DNA of 64,000 nt from Yoonia sp. G8-12 (GCF_038443675.1 NZ_CP151762.1:3100001-3164000), one strand, 5' to 3'. Shown: positions 35,481 through 45,445, counted from the first letter of the stretch. The notes: generated by a model not told the origin, from the sequence alone. Made by a program: numbers and translations.

Positions 35481-36790
35481 ATGGCCGATCTTTTTGACAG
35501 CACCCCCACAGATACCCCCGCAGGCCCGCGCCCGCTGGCGGATCGGCTGCGGCCAAAAACGCTGTCCGAGGTCATTGGCCAGCGGCAAGTCCTAGGGCCC
35601 GACGCGCCCTTGGGAACGATGCTCGCCTCGGGGTCGCTGTCTTCGCTGATTTTTTGGGGTCCGCCCGGTGTTGGCAAAACGACTATCGCACGTTTGCTGG
35701 CTACCGAGACTGATCTGCATTTCGTTCAAATCAGCGCAATTTTTACAGGCGTGCCGGAACTGCGCAAGGTGTTTGAGGCCGCCAGGATGCGTCGCCAGAA
35801 CGGCAAGGGTACCCTGCTGTTCGTCGATGAAATCCACCGATTCAACAAAGCCCAACAAGACGGGTTTCTGCCATATATGGAGGACGGTACGATCCTTTTG
35901 GTGGGGGCTACGACGGAGAACCCTAGCTTTGAGTTGAACGCCGCTGTGCTCAGCCGCTCTCAGGTGTTTATTCTGACGCGTCTTGATCCGAAAGACCTCG
36001 AATTGCTGGCACAGCGCGCCGAAAAGGAGCTTGGCCGCGCTTTGCCGCTTGATGGCCATGCGCGTGAGACGCTTTTGAACATGGCGGATGGTGATGGTCG
36101 CGCTCTGCTAAATTTAATCGAACAAGTCGCCGCTTGGAAAACCGATGCTAAGCTCACGGTCGATGATCTGACAAAACGCCTGATGAAGCGTGCCGCAAAA
36201 TACGACAAATCTGGTGATGAGCACTATAATCTGATCAGCGCCTTGCACAAATCTGTGCGTGGGTCAGACCCTGATGCTGCCCTTTACTGGTTTGCCCGTA
36301 TGCTGGCCGGTGGTGAAGATCCGCGGTTTCTGGCGCGTCGCATTACACGCATGGCGGTTGAAGATATTGGCCTTGCTGATCCACAGGCGCAGGCCATTTG
36401 CCTCCAATCATGGGAAACATATGAACGCCTTGGATCGCCTGAAGGCGAGTTGGCGCTGGCACAAGCGGTCACCTATCTGGCGCTCGCACCTAAATCGAAT
36501 GCGACCTATGTAGCTTATAAAGGTGCTATGGCGGCGGCCAAGCAGACCGGATCGGAACCACCCCCGCCCATATCCTGAACGCCCCGACGACATTGATGAA
36601 GGAACAAGGCTTTGGTGCGGGCTATGCCTATGACCACGATGCCGAGGACGGGTTCAGCGGGCAGAATTATTTCCCAGAAACAATGAAGCGCGGCGTCTAT
36701 TACATCCCTGTTGATCGCGGTTTCGAGCGTGAGCTGAAAAAGCGGGTTGATTTCTTTGCGGGCCTGCGCGCGAAGCGTGGCAAGAATTGA
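35481..36790 (+). pseudogene. rarA: Replication-associated recombination ATPase RarA, frameshifted near the C-terminus
   Basis: An AAA+ clamp-loader-like ATPase acting at stalled forks. From ATG 35481, Walker A GPPGVGKTT (Lys66) and Walker B LLFVDEIHRF (Asp116) are intact, and the frame runs to a TGA at 36576. The conserved C-terminal tail (LNAPTTLMKEQGFGAGYAYD, then FSGQNYFP) continues in another frame to 36790. One extra C within CCCCCGCCC at 36561-36569 would join the two parts into a full protein of about 436 residues. As read, the gene loses about 70 conserved residues. A sequencing error is likely, but a true truncation cannot be excluded. Confidence 0.85.
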
Positions 36791-36821
36791 CAATGCCGCA
36801 GCGAACCGCCACAGCAACCGC

Positions 36822-37181
36822 ATGATGACACCTGTAATCTCTGTGGCCCTTGGCGGGGCAATCGGCTCTGTGCTGCGCTATCTGATCGGTTTGGTCGTGG
36901 CGTTTCCCTTGGGCACGCTTACCGTCAATGTGATCGGGTCTTTCGCGATTGGCCTGATCTGGGTGCATTTGGCGGAACGTGGCTTGCAGCATTGGTTGCC
37001 GTTCTTAATGACCGGCATACTAGGTGGGTTTACGACGTTTTCAGCGTTCACATTGGATGCGCTACGTTTGGTGGAAGAAGGCCGTATGACGGCTGCGGGG
37101 GCCTATGTGCTGGCCTCTTTGATACTGTCGGTTCTTGCCTGCGCAGCAGGTCTTTGGATCGCAAGAGGAATGACAACATGA
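36822..37181 (+). CDS. crcB: Fluoride channel FluC/CrcB
   Basis: A 119-residue protein with four membrane helices that exports fluoride as a dimeric channel. The signature GGFTTFSAFTLDAL is near residues 69-82, and the N-terminal GGAIGSVLRYLIG and the NVIGSFAIGL segment complete the family pattern. Two adjacent ATG codons (36822, 36825) are possible starts. No fluoride riboswitch was seen upstream; the gene follows rarA by about 30 bp and its last bases overlap the rluC start. Confidence 0.92.
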   Translation: MMTPVISVALGGAIGSVLRYLIGLVVAFPLGTLTVNVIGSFAIGLIWVHLAERGLQHWLPFLMTGILGGFTTFSAFTLDALRLVEEGRMTAAGAYVLASLILSVLACAAGLWIARGMTT

Positions 37182-38233
37182 GTGGCGTACAAACGCGGGT
37201 GATCGGCCCTGATGACGGCGACCAGCGGCTTGACCGTTATCTGCGCCGCCTGTTTCCGCATCTGACCCAAGGGCGCATCGAAAAGATGTGCCGCAAAGGC
37301 GAGTTGCGTGTGGACGGAGGCCGCGTGAAATCGAACACGCGTCTCGATATCGGGCAAAAGGTCCGTATTCCGCCTTTGCCGACCGAGGAGGAGGCCGCAG
37401 CGGCCGCCAACCTTGCCAAGCGCGGGGTCACTAAGGCGGATGCCAAGCTAATCCAGTCCTGCGTGATCTACAAAGACGACCATATCATCGCCATCAACAA
37501 ACCGCATGGTTTGGCCACCCAAGGCGGCACGAATACCACGCGCCATGTCGACGGTCTGGCCGAGGCGTTGATGTTCGACTACGACGAAAAGCCCCGTCTG
37601 GTGCACCGTCTGGACAAGGACACATCGGGTGTGCTGCTGCTGGCGCGCACCCGCATGATGGCCAAGCAGTTGACCGAGAACCTTAAGCACCGCGAGACCC
37701 GAAAGATTTACTGGGCCGCCGTTGCAGGTGTGCCGCATCCGCGGGCAGGGACGATTAAATATGGTCTCGTGAAAGCGTCCGGTCATGGTCGTGGTGGCGA
37801 AAATGAAAAGATGCGCTGCGTGCATCCGCGTGATCTGGATAGTGTCGAGGGTGCGAAACGCGCGACAAGTGATTACGCTGTCATGGATACGCTGGCGAGC
37901 CGCGCGTCGTGGTGTGCCTTGGTTCCGATCACGGGGCGCACGCACCAGCTACGCGCACATATGGCCGAGATTGGGCATCCGATTATCGGTGATGGCAAAT
38001 ATGGCGGGTCCAGTCAGGAAAACCTTGGCGATGGCTGGGGCGCTGGCATGGGCAGTGAAATCGGGCGCAAGCTCCATCTGCATGCCCGCAGCTTGACGAT
38101 TGAGCACCCTGCAACAGGGGCGATCCTGCATCTGACGGCCCCGCTGCCAGAGCATATGCAAAACACGTGGGATTTCGTGGGCTGGGTTGTCGGCCACGCC
38201 CCTGTTGATCCGTTCAATATGCCTGATGAGTGA
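37178..38233 (+). CDS. Ribosomal large-subunit pseudouridine synthase, RluC/RluD family
   Basis: A 351-residue pseudouridine synthase that modifies 23S rRNA. An N-terminal S4 domain (RLDRYLRRLFPHLTQGRIEK) is followed by the catalytic domain with KPRLVHRLDKDTSGVLLLAR, in which the Asp of HRLDKDTSG is the nucleophile, and TGRTHQLRAHMAEIGHPI. ATG 37178 overlaps the crcB stop (ATGA). RluC is the closest assignment by context in Rhodobacterales. Confidence 0.9.
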   Translation: MSGVQTRVIGPDDGDQRLDRYLRRLFPHLTQGRIEKMCRKGELRVDGGRVKSNTRLDIGQKVRIPPLPTEEEAAAAANLAKRGVTKADAKLIQSCVIYKDDHIIAINKPHGLATQGGTNTTRHVDGLAEALMFDYDEKPRLVHRLDKDTSGVLLLARTRMMAKQLTENLKHRETRKIYWAAVAGVPHPRAGTIKYGLVKASGHGRGGENEKMRCVHPRDLDSVEGAKRATSDYAVMDTLASRASWCALVPITGRTHQLRAHMAEIGHPIIGDGKYGGSSQENLGDGWGAGMGSEIGRKLHLHARSLTIEHPATGAILHLTAPLPEHMQNTWDFVGWVVGHAPVDPFNMPDE

Positions 38234-38891
38234 TCTGCGGCTGGTCATCTTCGATGTTGACGGCACGCTTGTCGACAGTCAGGCCGAAATTATGGCGGCG
38301 ATGGCTTTGGCGTTTCAGTCCGAGAGGCTTATTTTGCCAGAGCGCAAGGTCGTATTGTCGATCGTCGGGTTATCGCTGGCCGAGGCATTTCAGACCCTTT
38401 GCCCTGATGTGGATGACGGGCGCCGCGCACGGATGGTGGAAGCCTATAAAGCCGCTTTTATGTCGCTACGCACCCAGAACCAAGAGATGGGACCGCTGTT
38501 TCCTGGTGCTCTTGAGGCGCTGGATGTGTTGCGCGCGCAGGATCACACGCTCTTGGCGGTTGCCACAGGAAAATCGCGACGGGGCCTCGATAAAGTGCTG
38601 GAACGGCACGGGCTGAAAGGGATGTTTCACTCCGAGCAAGTCGCTGATCACCACCCTTCCAAACCGAACCCTTCGATGATCCTCACAGCTTTGACCGAAA
38701 CCGGTGTTGTGCCGCAAAAGGCCGTGATGCTGGGCGATACGACCTTTGATATGGATATGGCGCGCGCGGCGGGGATCAAAAAGATCGGGGTCACGTGGGG
38801 GTATCATCCTGCCGCCTCGCTGCAACCTGACGCAATGATCGACGATTTTGCAGCGCTGGCGGGCGCTGTGGACCAACTGATAGGTTTCTGA
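38226..38891 (+). CDS. HAD-superfamily phosphatase (phosphoglycolate phosphatase-like)
   Basis: A 221-residue HAD hydrolase. Motif I is FDVDGTLVDS with nucleophile Asp10 and Asp12, motif II is AVATGKSRRGLD, motif III is the Lys in KPNPSMI, and motif IV is MLGDTTFDMDMARAAG. A helical cap is present between motifs I and II. The start at 38226 overlaps the rluC stop by eight bases, so the genes are co-translated. The substrate is not determined. Confidence 0.87.
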   Translation: MSDLRLVIFDVDGTLVDSQAEIMAAMALAFQSERLILPERKVVLSIVGLSLAEAFQTLCPDVDDGRRARMVEAYKAAFMSLRTQNQEMGPLFPGALEALDVLRAQDHTLLAVATGKSRRGLDKVLERHGLKGMFHSEQVADHHPSKPNPSMILTALTETGVVPQKAVMLGDTTFDMDMARAAGIKKIGVTWGYHPAASLQPDAMIDDFAALAGAVDQLIGF

Positions 38892-38894
38892 ACG

Positions 38895-39605
38895 ATGAGT
38901 GACTGGCAATCCAAGCGGTTCTGGAAAAAGGCGCAGGCAGAGGCCTGTGAAGGTGGTTTCACGGTCTTGCTGGACGGGCGTCCGGTGCGCACGCCCGCAA
39001 AAGCGCCTTTTGCGGTGCCAACCCTACTTATGGCGGAAGCGATTGCCGCTGAATGGGACGCACAGGAAAAAGTAATAGATCCACGCACGATGCCAGTGAC
39101 CCGCGGCGCGAATGCCGCCATTGATAAAGTACGCACCCAGCGCGATGAAGTGATTGCGATGCTTGCCGAATATGGTGATAGCGATCTGCTTTGCTACCGT
39201 GCTGCGGGCCCTGAGGGCCTGATCCAGAAACAGTCTGAGGCGTGGGATCCGATGCTGGACTGGGCGGCGGAAACGCTGGAAGTCCGCCTTTTCGTGGGGG
39301 AGGGTGTGATGCATGTGGCGCAACAGCCAGAGGCACTGGTCAAGCTGAAAAACGAGCTTGCCGCGTTCGATGAGTTCGCCTTGGCTGCCGTGCATGATTT
39401 GATTAGCCTCTCGGGCTCTTTGATCTTGGCGCTTGGTGTCACGCGAGAGGCAATTCCGGTTGAAGAGGCTTGGCTTCTTTCGCGCATAGATGAGCATTGG
39501 CAAATCGCACAGTGGGGCGAAGATGAGGAAGCTACAGCGGCAGAAATGACCAAGCGGCAGGCATTTCTGGATGCTGCACGTTTTTACAGGCTTTCACTGA
39601 CCTAG
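38895..39605 (+). CDS. Atp12-family F1-ATPase assembly chaperone
   Basis: A 236-residue protein matching the ATP12 chaperone family, which in mitochondria binds the F1 alpha subunit during assembly; alphaproteobacterial homologues are thought to act alike. Recognisable parts are the N-terminal FTVLLDGRPVRTPAKAPFAV, the AEWDAQEKVIDPRTMPVTR block, and DSDLLCYRA. It is three bases after the HAD gene and ends the crcB-rluC-HAD-atp12 operon. Confidence 0.87.
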   Translation: MSDWQSKRFWKKAQAEACEGGFTVLLDGRPVRTPAKAPFAVPTLLMAEAIAAEWDAQEKVIDPRTMPVTRGANAAIDKVRTQRDEVIAMLAEYGDSDLLCYRAAGPEGLIQKQSEAWDPMLDWAAETLEVRLFVGEGVMHVAQQPEALVKLKNELAAFDEFALAAVHDLISLSGSLILALGVTREAIPVEEAWLLSRIDEHWQIAQWGEDEEATAAEMTKRQAFLDAARFYRLSLT

Positions 39606-39822
39606 GGGAAAGTTGATGTTTAGGCCGGATTCACCAAAAAGTGCCTCATTTATCAGCAAGTGAACAGTGTTTTTCAGCAGCCGCCCTTGACTCTAGACCA
39701 GAATACCCAAACTCTCTTTGCATTGGGTTGGCAAGATCAACTCATTCATCATTACTGTCTATCGGGACGGGATAAAAATTGGCTGCCCTAATAATGGGGC
39801 AGAAACTCAGGAAGAGGTAAAA

Positions 39823-40842
39823 ATGAAAAAAACCGCATTTTACGGCGCACTCACTGTTGCAGGTTTCGCTGCAAGCATGGCATCTGCGGCAACGCTTGAT
39901 GACGTGAAAGAGCGCGGCACACTGAACTGTGGCGTGACAACCGGCCTGATCGGCTTTGCATCGCCTGATGCGAACGGCGTTTGGGAAGGTTTCGACGTCG
40001 GCGTATGCCGCGCGGTTGCTGCTGCTGTTCTGGGCGATCCAACTGCTGTTGAATTCGTACCAACAACGGGTAAGACACGCTTTACAGCGCTGGCTTCCGG
40101 CGAGATCGACGTGCTGGCACGTAACACCACATGGACATTCAGCCGTGACGTTGACCTGAAGTTCGAATTTGTTGGCATCAACTACTACGATGGTCAGGGC
40201 TTCATTGCGCCACGCGATCTTGGTGTTTCTTCTGCGAAGGAACTTGATGGTGCAACTGTCTGCATCCAGACAGGGACAACAACAGAGCTGAACCTGGCCG
40301 ATTACTTCCGCGCCAACAACATCAGCTATGAGCCGGTGCCTATTGAAACGAACGCTGAAGGTCAGCAGCAGTACCTTGCTGGTGCTTGCGACGTTTACAC
40401 AACTGACGCATCCGGTCTGGCTGCGACACGTGCTGCGTTCGAGAACCCACAGGATCACATCATCCTGCCAGAGATCATCTCGAAAGAGCCACTTGGTCCG
40501 CTTGTTCGCCACGGCGACAACGACTGGGCTGACGTTGTCCGTTGGACACTCAACGCTCTGATCGCAGCTGAAGAGCTGGGCGTCACATCTGCCAACATCG
40601 AAGAGCTGGCAGCGGCACCAACAGGTAACCCAGAAGTCAACCGTCTGCTGGGCACCGAAGATGAACTGGGCGCAATGCTGGGTCTGGAAGCGGACTGGGC
40701 GAAAAACGCAATCGCCGCTGGTGGTAACTACGGCGAGTTGTTCGAAAAGAACATCGGTGAGAACACACCAATCGGTCTGGCGCGCGGTCTGAACGCGCAG
40801 TGGACCGAAGGTGGTCTGCTCTACACTCCGCCATTCCGCTAA
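39823..40842 (+). CDS. aapJ: General L-amino acid ABC transporter, periplasmic binding protein
   Basis: A 339-residue protein with a Sec signal peptide (residues 1-20, cut after ASMASA) and a type 3 solute-binding fold. DVKERGTLNCGVTTGLIGF and GKTRFTALASGEIDVLARNT are typical of AapJ/BztA, which bind a wide range of L-amino acids. ATG 39823 follows GGAAGAGG. It heads the aapJQMP operon. The 217 bp before it contain a TTGACT but no convincing -10. Confidence 0.93.
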   Translation: MKKTAFYGALTVAGFAASMASAATLDDVKERGTLNCGVTTGLIGFASPDANGVWEGFDVGVCRAVAAAVLGDPTAVEFVPTTGKTRFTALASGEIDVLARNTTWTFSRDVDLKFEFVGINYYDGQGFIAPRDLGVSSAKELDGATVCIQTGTTTELNLADYFRANNISYEPVPIETNAEGQQQYLAGACDVYTTDASGLAATRAAFENPQDHIILPEIISKEPLGPLVRHGDNDWADVVRWTLNALIAAEELGVTSANIEELAAAPTGNPEVNRLLGTEDELGAMLGLEADWAKNAIAAGGNYGELFEKNIGENTPIGLARGLNAQWTEGGLLYTPPFR

Positions 40843-40859
40843 GGAATTCGGATAAGATC

Positions 40860-40887
40860 AAAGGGCGCGGTATTCACCGCGCCCTTT
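40860..40887 (+). promoter_or_regulatory. Stem-loop between aapJ and aapQ
   Basis: AAAGGGCGCGG and CCGCGCCCTTT pair perfectly over a six-base loop with no T run. Such hairpins after binding-protein genes stabilise the upstream message and lower permease expression, so that the binding protein is in excess. Confidence 0.7.
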
Positions 40888-40971
40888 CACCAAGACGACC
40901 ATAAAAAATCAGCGCAAACGAGTTGCAAAAGCAACCAACACACAAAGCGCTGAAGCAACGGGGAAAACATA

Positions 40972-42189
40972 ATGACGTCGGTCACAGACCCACCACAGGG
41001 GTCGTTCCGCCTGTCGATGCTCATCAACGACACGCGTTATCGATCCTATACTTTCCAATTCATCGCTCTCGTGCTTCTGATCGGCTTTATGGCCTATCTG
41101 GGCATCAATCTGGTGAGCAACCTTGCGGCGCAGGGTCTGAACATTTCGTTTGGTTTTCTGGGCAATGCGGCAGGATATGACATTAACCAGACCTTGGTCG
41201 AGTATGACAGCCAATCGTCGCACCTGCGGGCTGCAGTCGTCGGGATTATCAACACGCTGATTGTTGCTTTCCTTGCTTGCGTGACGGCAACCATCTTTGG
41301 CGTCATTGCAGGTGTTCTACGGCTTTCGAACAACTGGGTCGTGCGCAAATTGATGGCGTTCTACGTCGAGATCTTCCGGAACATTCCCGTTCTGATCTGG
41401 ATCATCATTATCTTCTCGATCATGACCGTCAGCATGCCAGCACCGCGCGATTTCCGGGGTGAGGATCCTTCCGCCAGTATGTTGTTTGAATCCTTCGCCT
41501 TTACGAACCGCGGTGTTTATTCACCTGCTCCGGTCATTGATGGTGCAAGTGGCTGGATCGTCATTGGAGTCTTTATCGCTTCGATTATCGGCATTTTTGC
41601 CTATCGCAGATACGCGACCAAGAAACTTTACGATACCGGGCAACTCCTGCCGATGCTCTGGCCATCCGTGGCGCTGTTTTTCGTGCCCGTGACCCTTGTC
41701 TACTTCATCCTCGGTCGTCCGATCACCTTGGACTATCCCTCGTTGCAAGGGTTTAACTTCCAAGGCGGGCTGCACCTGCGGGGGTCGTTGATTGCGCTTT
41801 GGTTTGCTTTGGCGATCTACACCGGTGCCTTTATCGCGGAAAACGTGCGTGCGGGTATTCTTGCGATTTCCAAGGGCCAGACAGAGGCTGCGGCCTCGCT
41901 TGGTCTGCGCCCCGGTCGGATCATGAACCTTGTGATCCTGCCTCAGGCGTTGCGGGTCATCATCCCGCCGCTGATTTCGCAATATCTCAACATCACCAAG
42001 AACAGCTCTCTGGCGATTGCTGTGGGATACATGGATGTCACATCCACGCTGGGCGGGATCACCCTGAACCAGACCGGTCGTGCGATCGAATGTATCCTCT
42101 TGCTGATGCTGTTCTATCTGACGATCTCACTGCTGATCTCGGCTGTTATGAACGTCTACAACAACTCTGTTAAGCTGAGGGAGCGCTGA
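40972..42189 (+). CDS. aapQ: General L-amino acid ABC transporter permease
   Basis: A 405-residue inner-membrane permease with about eight helices and the long inserted loop between early helices that is typical of AapQ/BztB. The ATPase-contacting EAA-like segment is EAAASLGLRPGRIMNLVILP near residue 305. It is followed by aapM after one base. It forms the membrane channel together with AapM. Confidence 0.92.
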   Translation: MTSVTDPPQGSFRLSMLINDTRYRSYTFQFIALVLLIGFMAYLGINLVSNLAAQGLNISFGFLGNAAGYDINQTLVEYDSQSSHLRAAVVGIINTLIVAFLACVTATIFGVIAGVLRLSNNWVVRKLMAFYVEIFRNIPVLIWIIIIFSIMTVSMPAPRDFRGEDPSASMLFESFAFTNRGVYSPAPVIDGASGWIVIGVFIASIIGIFAYRRYATKKLYDTGQLLPMLWPSVALFFVPVTLVYFILGRPITLDYPSLQGFNFQGGLHLRGSLIALWFALAIYTGAFIAENVRAGILAISKGQTEAAASLGLRPGRIMNLVILPQALRVIIPPLISQYLNITKNSSLAIAVGYMDVTSTLGGITLNQTGRAIECILLLMLFYLTISLLISAVMNVYNNSVKLRER

Positions 42190-42190
42190 T

Positions 42191-43489
42191 ATGTCAGATA
42201 CACATTCACACTCAGTCGCTTTTGTCCGCACCGAAACCCTGCCGCAACTGCCCCCGCCCGCCAGCGAGGCAGGTGTGGTCAAGTGGATGCGCGAGAACCT
42301 GTTCTCGAGCATCCCCAACAGCGTCCTGACGCTGGTCGCATTATATGTGATCTATCAGCTTGTGACGGGTGCATTCCCTTGGATGGCAAACGGCATCTGG
42401 AACACAAACTCTTTGGCAGAGTGTCGTGAAATCCTTGATGGCGCCACGGGCGCGTGTTTCTCGGTCATCACAGAGCGCTGGAACCAGCTTTTGTTCGGGT
42501 TCAGTTACCCGTCCGAATTTTACTGGCGTCCGGGACTGGCCTTCTTGTTGCTGTTTGTGGCGGCTGCACCTGTCATGTTTTTTGACCTGCCGCGTAAACT
42601 GCTGCTGTTCACAGCGATTTACCCGTTCCTAGCCTACTGGCTGGTCTGGGGTGGCACGATCTATACCCCGCTGTTTGCGCTGCTGGGCATTGTCATCGGG
42701 TACCTTGTGTATGCGCGTTTCGTCAAAGACAGCTTTGCCATGGGCTTTTTCGGTGGCGTGATTGCCGCGTTCATCGCGTGGTTTATCGGCGGATACATTG
42801 TCGGTGCCATCGCACCGGCCGAGCCATTCCTTGAGGCCGTGCAGTCGCGCGACATGGGGGGCTTTATGCTCAACATGACGCTTGGCGTGGTCTGTGTGTC
42901 GCTGTCCTTGCCGCTGGGTATCGTGCTGGCGCTGGGGCGTCAGTCGGACATGCCGATCATCAAGTGGATATGTGTGGTTTTCATCGAGTTTATCCGTGGC
43001 GTGCCGTTGATCACATTGCTTTTCGTAGCAAACGTGGTTCTGGCGTTCTTCCTGCCACCGGGTACGACATTCGATTTGATCCTGCGCGTGATCATCATGA
43101 TCACCATGTTCTCGGCGGCCTATATCGCCGAGGTGATCCGGGGTGGTCTGGCCGCTTTGCCAAAGGGACAATACGAGGCCGGAGACAGCCTTGGACTGGA
43201 TTATGCGCAGTCGATGCGTCTGATCATCCTGCCGCAGGCGCTCAAGATCTCGATTCCGGGCATCGTGAACGTGGCGGTGGGTCTGTTCAAAGACACCACG
43301 CTGGTTTCGGTCATTTCGATGTTCGATCTGGTTGGCATGATCCGCGGACCCATTTTGTCGTCAACAGACTGGAACGGTGTGTACTGGGAGCTGTTTATGG
43401 CCGCCTCGGTTCTATTCTTCGTCGTGTGCTACGGCATTTCACAATACTCACAATGGTTGGAGCGCAGGCTCGCAACCGACCACCGATAG
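42191..43489 (+). CDS. aapM: General L-amino acid ABC transporter permease
   Basis: A 432-residue permease, partner of AapQ. It has a hydrophilic N-terminal 45 residues, then about nine helices, and the coupling segment EAGDSLGLDYAQSMRLIILP near residue 330. The start is two bases after the aapQ stop and the ribosome-binding site lies within the end of aapQ (GAGGGAGCGC). Confidence 0.92.
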   Translation: MSDTHSHSVAFVRTETLPQLPPPASEAGVVKWMRENLFSSIPNSVLTLVALYVIYQLVTGAFPWMANGIWNTNSLAECREILDGATGACFSVITERWNQLLFGFSYPSEFYWRPGLAFLLLFVAAAPVMFFDLPRKLLLFTAIYPFLAYWLVWGGTIYTPLFALLGIVIGYLVYARFVKDSFAMGFFGGVIAAFIAWFIGGYIVGAIAPAEPFLEAVQSRDMGGFMLNMTLGVVCVSLSLPLGIVLALGRQSDMPIIKWICVVFIEFIRGVPLITLLFVANVVLAFFLPPGTTFDLILRVIIMITMFSAAYIAEVIRGGLAALPKGQYEAGDSLGLDYAQSMRLIILPQALKISIPGIVNVAVGLFKDTTLVSVISMFDLVGMIRGPILSSTDWNGVYWELFMAASVLFFVVCYGISQYSQWLERRLATDHR

Positions 43490-43501
43490 GAGGCTGATAC
43501 C

Positions 43502-44269
43502 ATGGCCGAAGCAACAAAACTCAAAGTCTCTGACGAGCTGGCAATTACCATTGAGAATATGAACAAATGGTATGGGTCATTCCACGTGCTGCGCGACATC
43601 GACCTGTCGGTGTATCGGGGTGAGCGGATTGTCATCTGCGGCCCATCCGGGTCGGGCAAATCGACGCTGATCCGCTGCATCAACGCGTTGGAAGAGCACC
43701 AGCAAGGCAAGATCACCGTGGATGGCACAGTGCTGTCCTCGGACCTCAAGAACATCGACAAAATCCGGTCAGAGGTCGGCATGTGCTTTCAGCACTTCAA
43801 CCTCTTCCCGCATCTGACGATCCTTGAAAACTGCACGCTGGCCCCGATCTGGGTACGCAAGACGCCCAAGAAGGAAGCCGAAGAAACGGCGATGCACTTC
43901 CTTGAGAAGGTCAAAATCCCCGAGCAGGCCGACAAATACCCCGGTCAGTTGTCCGGTGGTCAGCAACAGCGTGTGGCGATTGCCCGTTCGCTTTGCATGA
44001 AGCCGCGCATCATGCTGTTTGACGAACCGACATCGGCGCTTGACCCTGAAATGATCAAAGAGGTGCTCGACACCATGATCGAACTGGCCGAGGAAGGCAT
44101 GACCATGCTGTGCGTGACCCACGAGATGGGCTTTGCCCGTCAGGTCGCCAACCGTGTGATCTTTATGGACCAAGGCCAGATCGTGGAACAGAACGAGCCG
44201 GAAGAGTTCTTTAACAATCCCAAGTCCGACCGGACACAGTTGTTCCTGAGCCAGATTTTGGGTCATTAA
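43502..44269 (+). CDS. aapP: General L-amino acid ABC transporter ATPase
   Basis: A 255-residue ABC ATPase. Walker A GPSGSGKST, signature LSGGQQQR and Walker B IMLFDEPTSALD are intact, as is the switch His in CVTHEMGFAR. It powers AapQM. AGGAGG precedes the ATG. A terminator follows. Confidence 0.94.
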   Translation: MAEATKLKVSDELAITIENMNKWYGSFHVLRDIDLSVYRGERIVICGPSGSGKSTLIRCINALEEHQQGKITVDGTVLSSDLKNIDKIRSEVGMCFQHFNLFPHLTILENCTLAPIWVRKTPKKEAEETAMHFLEKVKIPEQADKYPGQLSGGQQQRVAIARSLCMKPRIMLFDEPTSALDPEMIKEVLDTMIELAEEGMTMLCVTHEMGFARQVANRVIFMDQGQIVEQNEPEEFFNNPKSDRTQLFLSQILGH

Positions 44270-44290
44270 GGCCGATTGATAGACAACTGC

Positions 44291-44328
44291 AAAAGCCCCG
44301 GCATGTGAGTGACCGGGGCTTTTTGTTT
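44291..44328 (+). terminator. Terminator of the aap operon
   Basis: AAAAGCCCCGG and CCGGGGCTTTT pair over an eleven-base loop, followed by TGTTTG. Confidence 0.88.
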
Positions 44329-44391
44329 GCGTCATGGCCGCAGCACAGATCCAAGCTTGTTTGCCAAGATGGACCGCGATACCGTTTACGA

Positions 44392-44871
44392 ATGCAGTTC
44401 AAAATAACGGACCTATGCGCGAATGATATCGCCAAAGCTGCCGTGCTTTGGGAACGTGGCTGGCATGAGGCTCATGCGACGCTCGTACCACCAGAGCTCG
44501 TAAAGCTCAGAACCTCAGAGAGTTTTGCAAAGCGGTTGGAGAACTTTATCGGAAAGATACGCATAAGCATCGACGATAGTGAGGTCCTTGGCATCTGCAT
44601 GACCAAAGAGGATGAACTGTACCAGATGTATGTTGCACCACAGGCGCGTGGTGCCGGTCTGGCGCAGGCGCTTATGCTGGATGCTGAGAGCCGACTGGCC
44701 GAAGCTGGCCATAATGACGCTTGGCTCGCATGTGCGGTTGGCAACGATAGGGCAGCAAGGTTCTACGCAAAGGCTGGGTGGCGAAATGCCGGGTTACGTA
44801 CCGTTGAGCTTGATACGATGAGCGGTCCTTTCCCACTCAAAATTTGGCGATATGAGAAGATTTTTTCATGA
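44392..44871 (+). CDS. GNAT-family N-acetyltransferase
   Basis: A 159-residue acetyltransferase. The acetyl-CoA-binding motif A is MYVAPQARGAGLAQALMLDA near residues 75-95, and the NDRAARFYAKAGWRNAG segment is motif B. The start at 44392 (MQFKITDLCANDIA) is chosen because upstream codons lie in the terminator hairpin. The substrate is unknown. Confidence 0.85.
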   Translation: MQFKITDLCANDIAKAAVLWERGWHEAHATLVPPELVKLRTSESFAKRLENFIGKIRISIDDSEVLGICMTKEDELYQMYVAPQARGAGLAQALMLDAESRLAEAGHNDAWLACAVGNDRAARFYAKAGWRNAGLRTVELDTMSGPFPLKIWRYEKIFS

Positions 44872-44917
44872 CTGCAAGGGCGTTGGTTATGTAATAGGGT
44901 CAAGTCTCGCAGTTGCA

Positions 44918-45445
44918 CTATTCAATGTCTTGTGCCGATGTCCCGATCAGATCACGCGGTACCACAAAAGCTTCGCAGTGACCGCCCCGTGGCCGTACCT
45001 GTGTCCAGCTGGCGGCGTCAAAATCAATCATCGTCGTCGCACATGTCGGATAGTCGCTGAACCGCCGATGTTCTGGCGCCGCTTTCACCAAGCCATTCGC
45101 CAGCATCCCGATCCCGGGGTTGTGGCCGATGACGGCGAGGGTTTCTGCGGTCTGTTGTTTGATCAGATCAAGGATGGTGTCGGGTGAGGCGTGATAGATG
45201 CGCCCGGAAAGCTGTTGTTTTGGTTGTATCGGTAGTGCGGGCAGGATCAGGTCCATCGTCTCTTGCGTGCGCGCGGCGTCCGAACAAAGCACGACGTCGG
45301 GCACATAGCCCTGTTCCGCCATCCACTTCCCAATCGCCACAGCCGAGTCCTGCCCCCTTGTGTTCAGCACCCTTGCATGGTCGTCCGCAAACGGATTGCC
45401 CCAACTGGATTTGGCGTGGCGGATTAGGATCAGGCGCAGGGTCAC
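44918..45445 (-). CDS. SixA-like histidine phosphatase (GTG start)
   Basis: A 175-residue member of the histidine phosphatase superfamily. The catalytic RHG-type motif is LILIRHAKSSWG at the N-terminus, with the second His in VIGHNPGIG. The family includes SixA, which dephosphorylates phosphohistidine domains. GTG 45445 follows GGAGG by seven bases; the longer frame to 45541 reads through the previous gene. The GTGA overlap with the upstream 4Fe-4S gene implies coupled translation. Confidence 0.83.
   Translation of the reverse strand: MTLRLILIRHAKSSWGNPFADDHARVLNTRGQDSAVAIGKWMAEQGYVPDVVLCSDAARTQETMDLILPALPIQPKQQLSGRIYHASPDTILDLIKQQTAETLAVIGHNPGIGMLANGLVKAAPEHRRFSDYPTCATTMIDFDAASWTQVRPRGGHCEAFVVPRDLIGTSAQDIE

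Noticed and set aside
36791..36821. A possible fluoride riboswitch before crcB.
   Set aside because: The gap after rarA is only about 30 bases and lacks the conserved pseudoknot elements of that riboswitch.
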